Source: an uncultured Leptolyngbya sp. (lineage in GTDB: Bacteria > Cyanobacteriota > Cyanobacteriia > Phormidesmidales > Phormidesmidaceae). Taken from it: DNA of 7,062 nucleotides. The position numbers and the translations under genes are program-made. The stretch spans positions 1-7,062 of the forward strand of contig CALBPH010000555.1 in assembly GCA_937899365.1 (NCBI GenBank), given 5' to 3'. The notes below the pieces were generated by a model that was not told where the DNA came from, searched no databases, and saw nothing but the letters and a program-made list of their open reading frames with translations. This document shows positions 1-6,130 of the stretch, in pieces; within the stretch, counting starts at the first letter, position 1; each line of letters starts with the position of its first letter.

Positions 1-111
1 GCTGCAGAGAACGGCTTCTCGCCCATAGGTGGGGATAACGCCTGAAATAAGAGGGTCTGGCACGATAGTCATAGGTCATAGGTTATAAATTGAGGCTTGG
101 GCTATGCCATC
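1..111. other. Left-edge segment, gene content unresolved
   Basis: This stretch lies downstream of the minus-strand ligase-like gene and holds no complete gene. Two readings are possible and I cannot choose between them. On the plus strand an open frame entering from the left edge reads AAENGFSPIGGDNA and stops at TGA 43-45, so it could be the tail of a gene that converges on its neighbour. On the minus strand an ATG at 26-24 opens a frame reading MGEKPFSA that runs off the edge, so it could be the start of a gene following in the same direction. Neither fragment is long enough to recognise. No hairpin followed by a T-run is visible in either direction. Confidence 0.4.
68..88. repeat. Heptanucleotide tandem repeat (GTCATAG, 2 exact copies plus 1 degenerate)
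   Basis: GTCATAG occurs at 68-74 and 75-81, followed by a degenerate third unit, GTTATAA, at 82-88. The 7-bp period matches the short tandemly repeated repetitive (STRR) heptamers known in several cyanobacteria. Two exact copies are too few to be sure it belongs to that class. It lies 24 bp past the stop codon of the ligase-like gene. Confidence 0.45.
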
Positions 112-1794
112 TCATGCGAGCTGGGGTTCATCGGGAGGGGGCTGCTCAGATGATTTTTTGCGCGATCGCAACCGCCTAGACTTTTTCGGATTGGCCAGCT
201 CTCGCTGTTGTTTATCCAGGGTGGGAATCTTCAAGGCGATTCCCGCCGCTAGCCAGTAATACACAGATACCGGGTCAACATCCAGCGGATAGTAGTAGGG
301 AAAATAGCTAATAAATAGGATAAACACCCACATGGAGGCCGCATATCCCCTCAGGTTTTTATCCTTGGTTTTGCGATAGGCCTTGAATGTGGCAATGGTG
401 ATCGCTGTGTATAACACCATGACGGCGAATAACCCCAAAGGCCCTAGCTCGTAGAGAATTTTGGGATGGTAGGTTTCGACCAGACGGATTTTGCCAAAGA
501 TACGGGCCCCGTTGGTGGCTCGAGCCACCCCGTTTCCTAAGATGCCATTTTGGGCGTCCCAAACCTCCACAAACTGCTGTCTGACAAACTCATGGGGTGG
601 GGACGCGTCCCATCTAGCCTGAAAACTATCCACCCGTTCCTGCAATAGCTCTGGGTTGCGGACGGTGAGCACCATTAGGATCAGCCCCAAAATAACCCCG
701 ATGGGTACAAACCGTTTCAGGTTGGTCACCTGACCGGTCATCACACTCAGCACCAAAACAATAATTGGCACTAAAAATAGAGCAATTCGCTGTCCAGACA
801 CCACTGCCATCACCACGACAGTAATCAGTGAAATGATGCCAACTAACCGCCAAAAGGGAGAACGGTCGTTAAAGGCGGTACCAAAACTAAAAAAGGCGCT
901 GGAGATTAAAAACCAGCCCCACTGCCAGGGGGCAACAAAGGTACCCGGCAGTCGAATCTGACCCTGGGACGGACTGTACAGCAGCGCCCCGCCAACAAAG
1001 CAGCGAGACTGAAGCGACGCTTTGAATAGGTCCACCCCCTGGGCCCCCGTCCCCTCGGTGCCAGCACAGACGCCTGATCTGAGCATTAAATATTGCACAA
1101 ACCCCAAAACACAGGCGGTAATTACCAGGACAGCCTGTATCCGCAGTAAAAAATAAAGGTCCTCTGATGTGCGCATCAGATAGTAAATACAGGTGATGAT
1201 GGGTAGGTATCCCAGCAGAACTTTAAGACCTAAAATCCCCATCATCAGAGGGCTTTCATCCCCGGCAGACTGGACCTGCTGGGGCAGGTTGATCAGCAGA
1301 ATATTAAGTACAACAATGGATATCACCAGCACCAGGGGTACTTTTACCGACTCTGGCAGTAAGATATCCAACCGCTTTTTGCGGCACATCTGAATGACAC
1401 CAATCAGGGCCGGGATATAAAAGGCGTCTTTGGCTAGCTGTAGTAACGAATTTCCCCCCAGCATATAGGTGACGGTGCCGGAAAAGGGAATGTAGATAAT
1501 AAACGCATAGAGCGCCTGGCGCTGGTATTTAAAGGACAGGCTCAGGCACAGCAAACCAGCGGTGGCGGCCACCCCCAGCGTAGGCTCTACCATCAGCCCC
1601 AGCAGCAGTCCCACCAGGCCTGAAAATACAAATGCTAACACCGTAAATTGGATTAGCTGCGCGCGGGCCTTGCTGGCTTCCCGTTCCTTCGCCCGCTGCT
1701 CCTTACGGCTCAGGGGTTGCTCCGCGCTTTGCCCTGACTGAGCAGAACGTTTTTTAGAATTCTTTCTGGGCTTTTTGGGCTTTTTGGAGGCCAT
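112..1794 (-). CDS. O-antigen ligase/polymerase-like polytopic membrane protein
   Basis: The frame opens at TTG 1800, but I prefer ATG 1794, two codons inside it, giving 560 aa. No convincing Shine-Dalgarno sequence precedes either. Numbering here is from the TTG. The order is: a lysine/arginine-rich cytoplasmic tail (about 5-46); roughly 13-14 hydrophobic segments between 50 and 525; a long non-cytoplasmic loop (about 241-290) with C245 and C267, which could form a disulfide; and a second basic, then proline-rich, tail (about 538-562). RLPGTF (283-288), SGQRIAL (335-341) and the late HPKILYELGPLG (445-456) resemble the loop arginine, SRGA-like and H...ELGxxG motifs of the Wzy/WaaL-type O-antigen ligase superfamily. 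Members polymerise or ligate lipid-linked glycans at the outer face of the inner membrane. Substrate and polymerase-versus-ligase role cannot be told. No glycosyltransferase or wzx gene is nearby. The basic tails at both ends are unusual for the family. The family call is likely but rests on weak motifs. Confidence 0.72.
   Translation of the reverse strand: MASKKPKKPRKNSKKRSAQSGQSAEQPLSRKEQRAKEREASKARAQLIQFTVLAFVFSGLVGLLLGLMVEPTLGVAATAGLLCLSLSFKYQRQALYAFIIYIPFSGTVTYMLGGNSLLQLAKDAFYIPALIGVIQMCRKKRLDILLPESVKVPLVLVISIVVLNILLINLPQQVQSAGDESPLMMGILGLKVLLGYLPIITCIYYLMRTSEDLYFLLRIQAVLVITACVLGFVQYLMLRSGVCAGTEGTGAQGVDLFKASLQSRCFVGGALLYSPSQGQIRLPGTFVAPWQWGWFLISSAFFSFGTAFNDRSPFWRLVGIISLITVVVMAVVSGQRIALFLVPIIVLVLSVMTGQVTNLKRFVPIGVILGLILMVLTVRNPELLQERVDSFQARWDASPPHEFVRQQFVEVWDAQNGILGNGVARATNGARIFGKIRLVETYHPKILYELGPLGLFAVMVLYTAITIATFKAYRKTKDKNLRGYAASMWVFILFISYFPYYYPLDVDPVSVYYWLAAGIALKIPTLDKQQRELANPKKSRRLRSRKKSSEQPPPDEPQLA
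162..169. repeat. HIP1 octamer GCGATCGC
   Basis: Exact copy inside the 3' end of the ligase-like gene, in the part coding for the basic C-terminal tail. Confidence 0.9.
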
Positions 1795-1800
1795 GGGCAA

Positions 1801-1988
1801 AAGGTAGGGGCTGCGTCCGGCTAAGGGGTGAGGGTGATGGCGGTGGAGCGCGACATCACTAGTCTCAATTTACCCAAAACTAGTTTGATTTATAGAAAAA
1901 ACAAATTACTATCCGGCTAGCCTCACCAAAACTTTTTATATCTTTGGATGATCTGCAGGGAAACTTAGCAACCTTTTGGGAGCGGCTG
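1801..1988. other. Spacer between two minus-strand genes
   Basis: This 188-bp AT-richer gap separates the pentapeptide-repeat gene from the ligase-like gene; both read leftwards. It contains two copies of the palindrome ACTAGT (1858-1863 and 1879-1884), the second extended to AAACTAGTTT (1877-1886), and the 8-bp palindrome GGCTAGCC (1915-1922). On the minus strand a TATAAA (1893-1888) could be a -10 element for the ligase-like gene, but no matching -35 lies 17 bp upstream. No strong stem-loop with a T-run ends the pentapeptide gene. A separate promoter here is plausible but unproven. Confidence 0.35.
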
Positions 1989-3263
1989 CTAACGCCCCAG
2001 GCGATTGGGAATATCTCGACATCCACCGGGAATGGTGGCGCGGGTTTTACTCCCGCCCCAGGTGCATAGGTAGCATCGCTGGCTTTCCGATAGGCGCTGA
2101 ACATTAGATAGATCCATCCCTTCAACCACGGCTCCGGTAAACTCACCGGTCTCGTAGTCAGGTTTGTCGCTGCGGGTGCGGGGGGTGGCGGCGGCGGGCG
2201 CACCGTAAAAGAATCGGGCCCCCATGACATCGGCTCCTGTCAGATCGGCATCACACAGCACCGCCCGGGCAAAATCGGTGCGCACCAAATCACACTGGGA
2301 GAGGTTGGCGCGGATCAAATTAATATCGCTCAGGTCTACCCAGCGCAGGTCACTACCCGAGAGATTTCCCGCTGCTAGCATGACGCCAATGTCGATCACT
2401 CGGGTGCCATTGAGCCGATCTTCGGCATAGCCACCGCTGCCGTCTAGGATGGGACGCCCCAATCGCTGGTCGCGGGCCAGGGGTGTGAGCAGCTTGGAGC
2501 GGGATAAAAACCGGAGAACCTTGGCTTTTCCTTCCCCGTCAATGCTGCCTAAGATAGCGGCGGTGCGAGCTTCGGCAATAATGCGCTCCTGGGGCCAGTC
2601 TTCTAGTAAGCCTTCGTCATCGAGCACCAGTTCTGAAATCCCTTGGAAATAGGCATCGATGGTTTGCTGCTGGGTGATCAGATGTTGCTGGGTGGTCAGA
2701 TCGCGGGAAATAATAAACTGCCGCCAGGCCACGTACAGGGCCAAAATCGCAAAAAAGATCTGTCCGAGGGCACCGAGAAAATCCCCCAGAGCACCAAAGG
2801 CATTCCAATATAGGGTGGCTCCCCAGGTCAGCAGACCGGCGTTGAGGCCACTGACTTGCATCAGGCCGTAGACTCCCAGAATGAGCCCAGGAATGGCAAT
2901 AATCAGCGATCGCTGCTCCGAGGACAGATCGTTGACCACCGCCCGTAGGGTGGGCATGGCCAAACGGATGGAAATGGCCAGGGCAATTAAAGAGCCAAAG
3001 AAAATCAGCCAAAAGCTATCTAGCCCTAGACCGATCAGGGTGATCAGGGTGGCTGCGATCGCAATCAACAACGACACCGGGACTTTCATCGGTGTCTGGA
3101 CAGGTACCGTTGCCAACACGTCTGCATGGGAGTCGGGCAGCGGTGCAAAATCAGGATCTGGGTTGTAGTCAACAGTAAATCTTTCTGGCACCTCTGATTT
3201 GGGAGGAATCAACGCGGCTGAAAGCTCCTCAGCATTACGATCAAACGGCTCTTGGGCGCTCAT
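1989..3263 (-). CDS. Membrane-anchored pentapeptide-repeat protein
   Basis: 424 aa, starting at ATG 3263 with no obvious ribosome site. Order: a polar, acidic N-terminal region (1-58); four hydrophobic segments (about 61-80, 82-103, 119-139 and 163-184); a glutamine-rich stretch likely helical (187-210); and a segment ARTAAILGSIDGEGKAKVLR (232-251) resembling a conserved block before the repeats in many cyanobacterial pentapeptide proteins. Eleven consecutive quintets follow (299-353, for example ANLSQ, CDLVR, TDFAR, ADLTG, ADVMG), predicted to form a right-handed quadrilateral beta-helix. A 19-residue insert rich in A, P, R and D (354-372) interrupts it, then three more quintets (373-387) and a tail with CTWGGSKTRATIPGG (400-414). 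I recall that tail type from cyanobacterial relatives. The biochemical function is unknown; anchoring and protein-protein contact are the usual inference. It is divergent from the protease gene at 3403 and followed by the ligase-like gene on the same strand. Confidence 0.85.
   Translation of the reverse strand: MSAQEPFDRNAEELSAALIPPKSEVPERFTVDYNPDPDFAPLPDSHADVLATVPVQTPMKVPVSLLIAIAATLITLIGLGLDSFWLIFFGSLIALAISIRLAMPTLRAVVNDLSSEQRSLIIAIPGLILGVYGLMQVSGLNAGLLTWGATLYWNAFGALGDFLGALGQIFFAILALYVAWRQFIISRDLTTQQHLITQQQTIDAYFQGISELVLDDEGLLEDWPQERIIAEARTAAILGSIDGEGKAKVLRFLSRSKLLTPLARDQRLGRPILDGSGGYAEDRLNGTRVIDIGVMLAAGNLSGSDLRWVDLSDINLIRANLSQCDLVRTDFARAVLCDADLTGADVMGARFFYGAPAAATPRTRSDKPDYETGEFTGAVVEGMDLSNVQRLSESQRCYLCTWGGSKTRATIPGGCRDIPNRLGR
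2906..2913. repeat. HIP1 octamer GCGATCGC
   Basis: Exact copy inside the pentapeptide-repeat gene, in its membrane-spanning region. This palindrome is the cyanobacterial HIP1 element. Confidence 0.9.
3055..3062. repeat. HIP1 octamer GCGATCGC
   Basis: Second exact copy within the pentapeptide-repeat gene, 149 bp from the other one there. Confidence 0.9.
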
Positions 3264-3351
3264 ATTTAGATGGCATCAAGCTAAAAATCTAAGATCGGAC
3301 AGCGTTCGCTAAAGTCTTTACGCAGTCGAGTTTAGCCCGAAAGGGACGTCT

Positions 3352-3382
3352 ACCATTAAACTATCAGCAGAGTTTTAATGGT
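3352..3382. promoter_or_regulatory. Inverted repeat upstream of the site-2 protease gene
   Basis: ACCATTAAA (3352-3360) and TTTAATGGT (3374-3382) are perfect 9-bp inverted arms around a 13-bp spacer. Pairing can extend by two bases (CT with AG) if one T is bulged. The right arm ends 20 bp before the protease ATG at 3403. It could be an operator for a dimeric repressor or a hairpin in the 5' leader. It is not a terminator by itself, because no T-run follows. An overlapping pair, GTTTA (3330-3334) with TAAAC (3357-3361), would compete with the left arm, and a small CCC-GAAA-GGG stem-loop (3336-3345) lies within that alternative. Confidence 0.4.
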
Positions 3383-3402
3383 GTTCCCGGTCTTTCTGCA
3401 CA

Positions 3403-4917
3403 ATGGTGACGGTTTTAATTTTATTGGCTGCAGTTGGCATACTTGTTTGGGGATTTATCCGCGCTCGGCCCGATGGCAAGTTAGGGATATTTGCATGGCT
3501 ACAGTCGGTGGTTCTGGTGCTGCCCTGGCTGACATTTTTTGGGCTGTTTAGCATCGGTATCTATCTCAACCTGGCCTGGGTGCTGATCCTGGTGCTGTTT
3601 TCAACCGGAGCCTACATTTATTTAGGGCGTCAGCTTAGGAGTTTAGCCGAAGCGGCTGCGCCTCAGAAGGAGACTGAACCAGGGAGTGCGCCAACCCAGT
3701 TCCACAGACCAAATGGTGCAGAGGCAGCCGCTGCGCCGATAGAGACGGCCCCCGCAGACGGGGAGACGACCCCAGAAAGTCCTGGGTCTAAGCCGGTGAC
3801 GCCGCCTGCGATTCCAACCGATGACCTGGCTGAGATCGAAACCATTTTTGGCGTTGATACATTCTTTAGAACAGAAACCGTTCCCTACCAGGCGGGCGTT
3901 TTCTTTAAGGGCAATCTGCGGGGCGACCCCGAGGCCAGTCTGACGGCGTTGACGGCCCAGCTGGAAAATCGCTTTGACGATCGCTATCGCTTGTTTTTGA
4001 TCAATGGCCCGGATGAAAAGCCGGCGGTTATTGTGCTGCCTAGTAAGACGGACCCGAAACCGTCCGATCGACGTCAGCAGATTTTTGCGGTGGCACTTGC
4101 GATCGCAACATTTATCACCAGCCTAGAAACCGGAGCCCTACTCAGGGACTTTAACCTGTTCGACCAACCCAGTCGCTGGTTAGAAGCCCTCCCCACCGCC
4201 GTGGCTGTGCTCACCATTTTGGTTGTCCATGAATTGGGCCATCGCTGGCAGGCAAACCGCTACAACATCAAACTCAGCCCTCCCTTTGCCCTCCCCGCCT
4301 GGCAGATCGGGGCCTTTGGTTCCCTCACCCGGTTTGAATCCCTGCTGCCCAACCGTTCGGTTCTGTTTGACATCTCCTTTGCCGGACCTGCGGCCAGTGG
4401 GTTACTCTCCCTGGCCATGCTGTTCCTGGGGTTGGTCCTTTCTCACCCTGGCAGTCCCTACCAGCTCCCCGTAGAATTCTTTCGAGCGTCTGTCCTGGTC
4501 GGTACGCTGGCCCGCGCTGTCCTCGGCGACACTCTCCAAACCGTCGATCTAGTGGATATCAATCTGCTAGTGCTCATGGGCTGGCTCGGTTTAGTCATCA
4601 CCGCCATTAACGTCATGCCCGCCGGACGCATTGACGGTGGCCGCATGGTGCAAGCTATCTACGGTCGCAAAATTGCTGGGCGAGCCACCGCCGTTACCCT
4701 GGTGCTGTTAACCATCATTGCCCTGGCTAACCCCATTGCCCTCTATTGGGCCGCCCTGATTTTATTCCTACAGCGCGGTGAAGAGCGCCCCTGTCTCAAT
4801 GACATTAGCGAACCCGACGATACCCGAGCGATACTGATCCTGGTGATACTGTTCCTCATGTTGGCTATCCTGTTGCCGCTGCCCCCCAACCTGGCCAGTC
4901 GCTTTGGAATCGGTTAG
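3403..4917 (+). CDS. Site-2 protease family intramembrane zinc metalloprotease (EGY-like)
   Basis: 504 aa from ATG 3403; no Shine-Dalgarno sequence is seen, and a GTG follows immediately. Hydrophobic segments lie at about 1-20, 33-50 and 54-74, then an A/P/E/T-rich linker (82-138) and a soluble domain (139-218). The catalytic core follows: HELGH (276-280; H276 and H280 as zinc ligands, E277 as general base), GAFGSLTRF (303-311), further helices, and NVMPAGRIDGG (403-413; D411 the third ligand). The last helices are at about 428-456 and 475-492. These are the signature motifs of the S2P (M50) family. The long N-terminal part and the G-x-F-G motif point to the EGY subgroup shared by cyanobacteria and chloroplasts. 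Family members cut transmembrane substrates within the lipid bilayer, often to release regulators such as anti-sigma factors; the substrate here is unknown. No sigma or anti-sigma gene is adjacent. All catalytic residues are present. The gene is divergent from the pentapeptide gene and converges on the TonB-like gene. Confidence 0.93.
   Translation: MVTVLILLAAVGILVWGFIRARPDGKLGIFAWLQSVVLVLPWLTFFGLFSIGIYLNLAWVLILVLFSTGAYIYLGRQLRSLAEAAAPQKETEPGSAPTQFHRPNGAEAAAAPIETAPADGETTPESPGSKPVTPPAIPTDDLAEIETIFGVDTFFRTETVPYQAGVFFKGNLRGDPEASLTALTAQLENRFDDRYRLFLINGPDEKPAVIVLPSKTDPKPSDRRQQIFAVALAIATFITSLETGALLRDFNLFDQPSRWLEALPTAVAVLTILVVHELGHRWQANRYNIKLSPPFALPAWQIGAFGSLTRFESLLPNRSVLFDISFAGPAASGLLSLAMLFLGLVLSHPGSPYQLPVEFFRASVLVGTLARAVLGDTLQTVDLVDINLLVLMGWLGLVITAINVMPAGRIDGGRMVQAIYGRKIAGRATAVTLVLLTIIALANPIALYWAALILFLQRGEERPCLNDISEPDDTRAILILVILFLMLAILLPLPPNLASRFGIG
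4099..4106. repeat. HIP1 octamer GCGATCGC
   Basis: Exact copy inside the site-2 protease gene, at the first hydrophobic segment of the catalytic core. A near match (ACGATCGC) lies at about 3977-3984. Confidence 0.9.
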
Positions 4918-4940
4918 GGGCCGCAGCAACGCCGACAAAT

Positions 4941-5768
4941 TTAACAGGGGTCATAGGTCACCCTGACGTTAAACCAATATCCAGGCGCAGGGTCAGCCGG
5001 ATCATAGTAAGTGCTGTGGTTAGCACCAGCGGCAATTTCTAACGCCTTTTTATCCAAAATCCCATAGCCAGAACTATTCAAAAGCTCGGGCGACCCCACT
5101 AAGCTGCCATCGGTCGCAGACACCTGGACAATAACGCTGACCCAGCTACTGGGAGGGTCGCTCAAACAGGCCAAAGACTCCACCGGTGGCAGCTCAGCTT
5201 CAATGGTTTCTAGACGAGTTGTTTTATACGCATTGGGGTCTGAGACAAATTTTCTACCCATCCACTCAGCTAGAGCCCCATTGAAATCATTGCCCCCTTC
5301 TCGGTAGCTATCCCCCGCTTTCTCCTGGCTAAAATTGCTGTAATTTGTCCGTTCCTTTAGCTGTTTGTCCAGATCGCTCTGACCGGTTGTGTCCCCAGTC
5401 TCCCCATCGCCCGATGATGGGGTAGTCGGCGGTTCGGGTTGATTATCTGCCGACGGTATTTCGTCGGGGATGTCAGGCGTGACCTCAGCCAATATCTCTG
5501 GATCGGTAATGACGATTTCCTCAATCGGCGGTTCCGGCGGCGGTTCCGGCGGCGGTGGCAGTGGTGATTCTGACGATGCGGGAGCCGTTGCCAGCTTGGG
5601 TAAGGTCACCACTTGAATGACATCAGGCTCACTCAATTCAGGGGGATCAGGGGGTGGTTCAGCCAGATCTGGCATAGGTAATGCCAGCACCAGTCCATGC
5701 AGTCCCAGGGATGCTAACACCAGCGTTGATAGCCAGTTATTTAGTTTTGGCCGGTGAAACTTAGCCAT
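4941..5768 (-). CDS. TonB-like protein (N-terminal anchor, proline-rich spacer, TonB C-terminal-like domain)
   Basis: 275 aa from ATG 5768. A short basic N-terminus (MAKFHRPK) precedes one hydrophobic segment (about 12-31), giving an inner-membrane anchor with the rest in the periplasm. Residues 32-118 are rich in proline and acidic residues (PPPPEPPPEPP at 71-81). A polar linker (119-165) follows. The C-terminal part (about 186-275) has the TonB-type pattern SVIVQVSATDGSLVGSPELL (211-230), GILDKKALEIA (236-246) and a final strand FNVRVTYDPC (266-275). TonB links the ExbB/ExbD proton motor to outer-membrane receptors, but no exbB, exbD or receptor gene is visible here, so energy transduction is not shown. 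It could be a TonB-domain protein with another envelope role. The only cysteines are C201 and C275 (the last residue), flanking the C-terminal domain, which would allow a disulfide. The spacer lacks the lysine-proline run of classical TonB. Confidence 0.78.
   Translation of the reverse strand: MAKFHRPKLNNWLSTLVLASLGLHGLVLALPMPDLAEPPPDPPELSEPDVIQVVTLPKLATAPASSESPLPPPPEPPPEPPIEEIVITDPEILAEVTPDIPDEIPSADNQPEPPTTPSSGDGETGDTTGQSDLDKQLKERTNYSNFSQEKAGDSYREGGNDFNGALAEWMGRKFVSDPNAYKTTRLETIEAELPPVESLACLSDPPSSWVSVIVQVSATDGSLVGSPELLNSSGYGILDKKALEIAAGANHSTYYDPADPAPGYWFNVRVTYDPC
5526..5557 (-). repeat. 12-bp tandem repeat coding for PPEP units
   Basis: CGGCGGTTCCGG (plus-strand reading) occurs twice in tandem at 5526-5537 and 5538-5549, followed by a partial third unit from 5550. 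It encodes part of the proline-rich spacer of the TonB-like protein. The 12-bp period keeps the frame, so copy-number change would lengthen or shorten the spacer by four residues. Confidence 0.75.
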
Positions 5769-5780
5769 GCTGCAATGATT

Positions 5781-5805
5781 GTCAAAAATCCCGTGTCAAA
5801 AATCC
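5781..5805 (-). promoter_or_regulatory. Direct repeat of GTCAAAAATCC upstream of the TonB-like gene
   Basis: GTCAAAAATCC lies at 5781-5791 and 5795-5805, giving a period of 14 bp. Read on the minus strand, each copy is GGATTTTTGAC, and each is followed by A, so TTGACA appears twice. The nearer copy ends 12 bp before the ATG at 5768, too close to serve as a -35 for that start. A tandem operator, or a fixed duplication, is more likely than a pair of promoters. Confidence 0.4.
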
Positions 5806-6060
5806 TGGTCAGTTTTATCTACAGCCAGAACCCTAGTTTTTTGTAGAAGGCTAACTCCCAATGGCTCAATGGTCATCCCCTCCCGTCCGTCATCTACATG
5901 ATTCATTGCAAAGGTTAAAAGTAGATCCTGCTTTAGACAATTTTTGGATTGGTGCTTGATTAGAACAACGCTACAACCGTACTGCAAACCATAAAGAGCC
6001 TTACCAGGGCATATTTGCGTAAATTTACCACGGACGTTGAACTCGAATTGGCTACTATCT

Positions 6061-6118
6061 AAACGTGACTGGGACGTTTGCCCGCCCACCCTCAGCAAAC
6101 GGTTTTATAAATACGTTT
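6061..6118 (+). promoter_or_regulatory. Candidate operator/promoter of the phosphoesterase gene
   Basis: AAACGT (6061-6066) and ACGTTT (6074-6079) form a 6-bp inverted repeat with a 7-bp spacer. AAACG (6097-6101) and CGTTT (6114-6118) form a second, with a 12-bp spacer. TATAAA (6106-6111), a good -10-like hexamer, sits inside the second pair. No -35 lies at the usual distance; TTGCCC (6078-6083) is 22 bp away. Transcription from this -10 would leave a leader of roughly 12 bases. A repressor bound at the second pair would cover the -10. Confidence 0.35.
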
Positions 6119-6130
6119 ACAGGCAAATTT

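Larger units (their letters stand above)
5769..6130. other. Divergent intergenic region between the TonB-like and phosphoesterase genes
   Basis: This 362-bp gap separates two start codons that face away from each other, so it should hold promoters for both. It contains an 11-bp direct repeat near the TonB-like start, a perfect palindrome GTAAATTTAC (6019-6028), and a cluster of AAACGT/ACGTTT half-sites near the phosphoesterase start. A minus-strand open frame of 100 codons (6098-5796) fills much of it but has no recognisable domain and no ribosome site, so I do not call it a gene. No RNA gene was recognised. Confidence 0.6.

Noticed and set aside
1877..1922. Palindromes AAACTAGTTT and GGCTAGCC as a rho-independent terminator
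   Set aside because: These are short palindromes without a loop, and the nearby T-run is not positioned directly after a GC-rich stem.
1880..2230. Minus-strand open frame overlapping the 3' end of the pentapeptide-repeat gene
   Set aside because: It lies in another frame of a well-supported gene, and its proline runs come from reading the A/P-rich insert region out of frame.
2617..3012. Minus-strand open frame of 131 codons inside the pentapeptide-repeat gene
   Set aside because: Out-of-frame shadow of the membrane region; rich in C, H, S, P and R, with no domain pattern.
4918..4940. Bidirectional terminator between the convergent protease and TonB-like genes
   Set aside because: The 23-bp gap has no stable stem-loop or T-run on either strand that I can find, so I do not call one.
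5781..5805. Two TTGACA -35 boxes on the minus strand
   Set aside because: No -10 hexamer lies 16-18 bp downstream, and transcription would begin inside the coding region, past the start that encodes the membrane anchor.
5796..6098. Minus-strand open frame of 100 codons in the divergent intergenic region
   Set aside because: No recognisable domain, signal or ribosome site. It spans both repeat clusters and the likely promoters of the two flanking genes, and its composition looks non-coding. A small protein cannot be fully excluded; conservation in relatives would decide.
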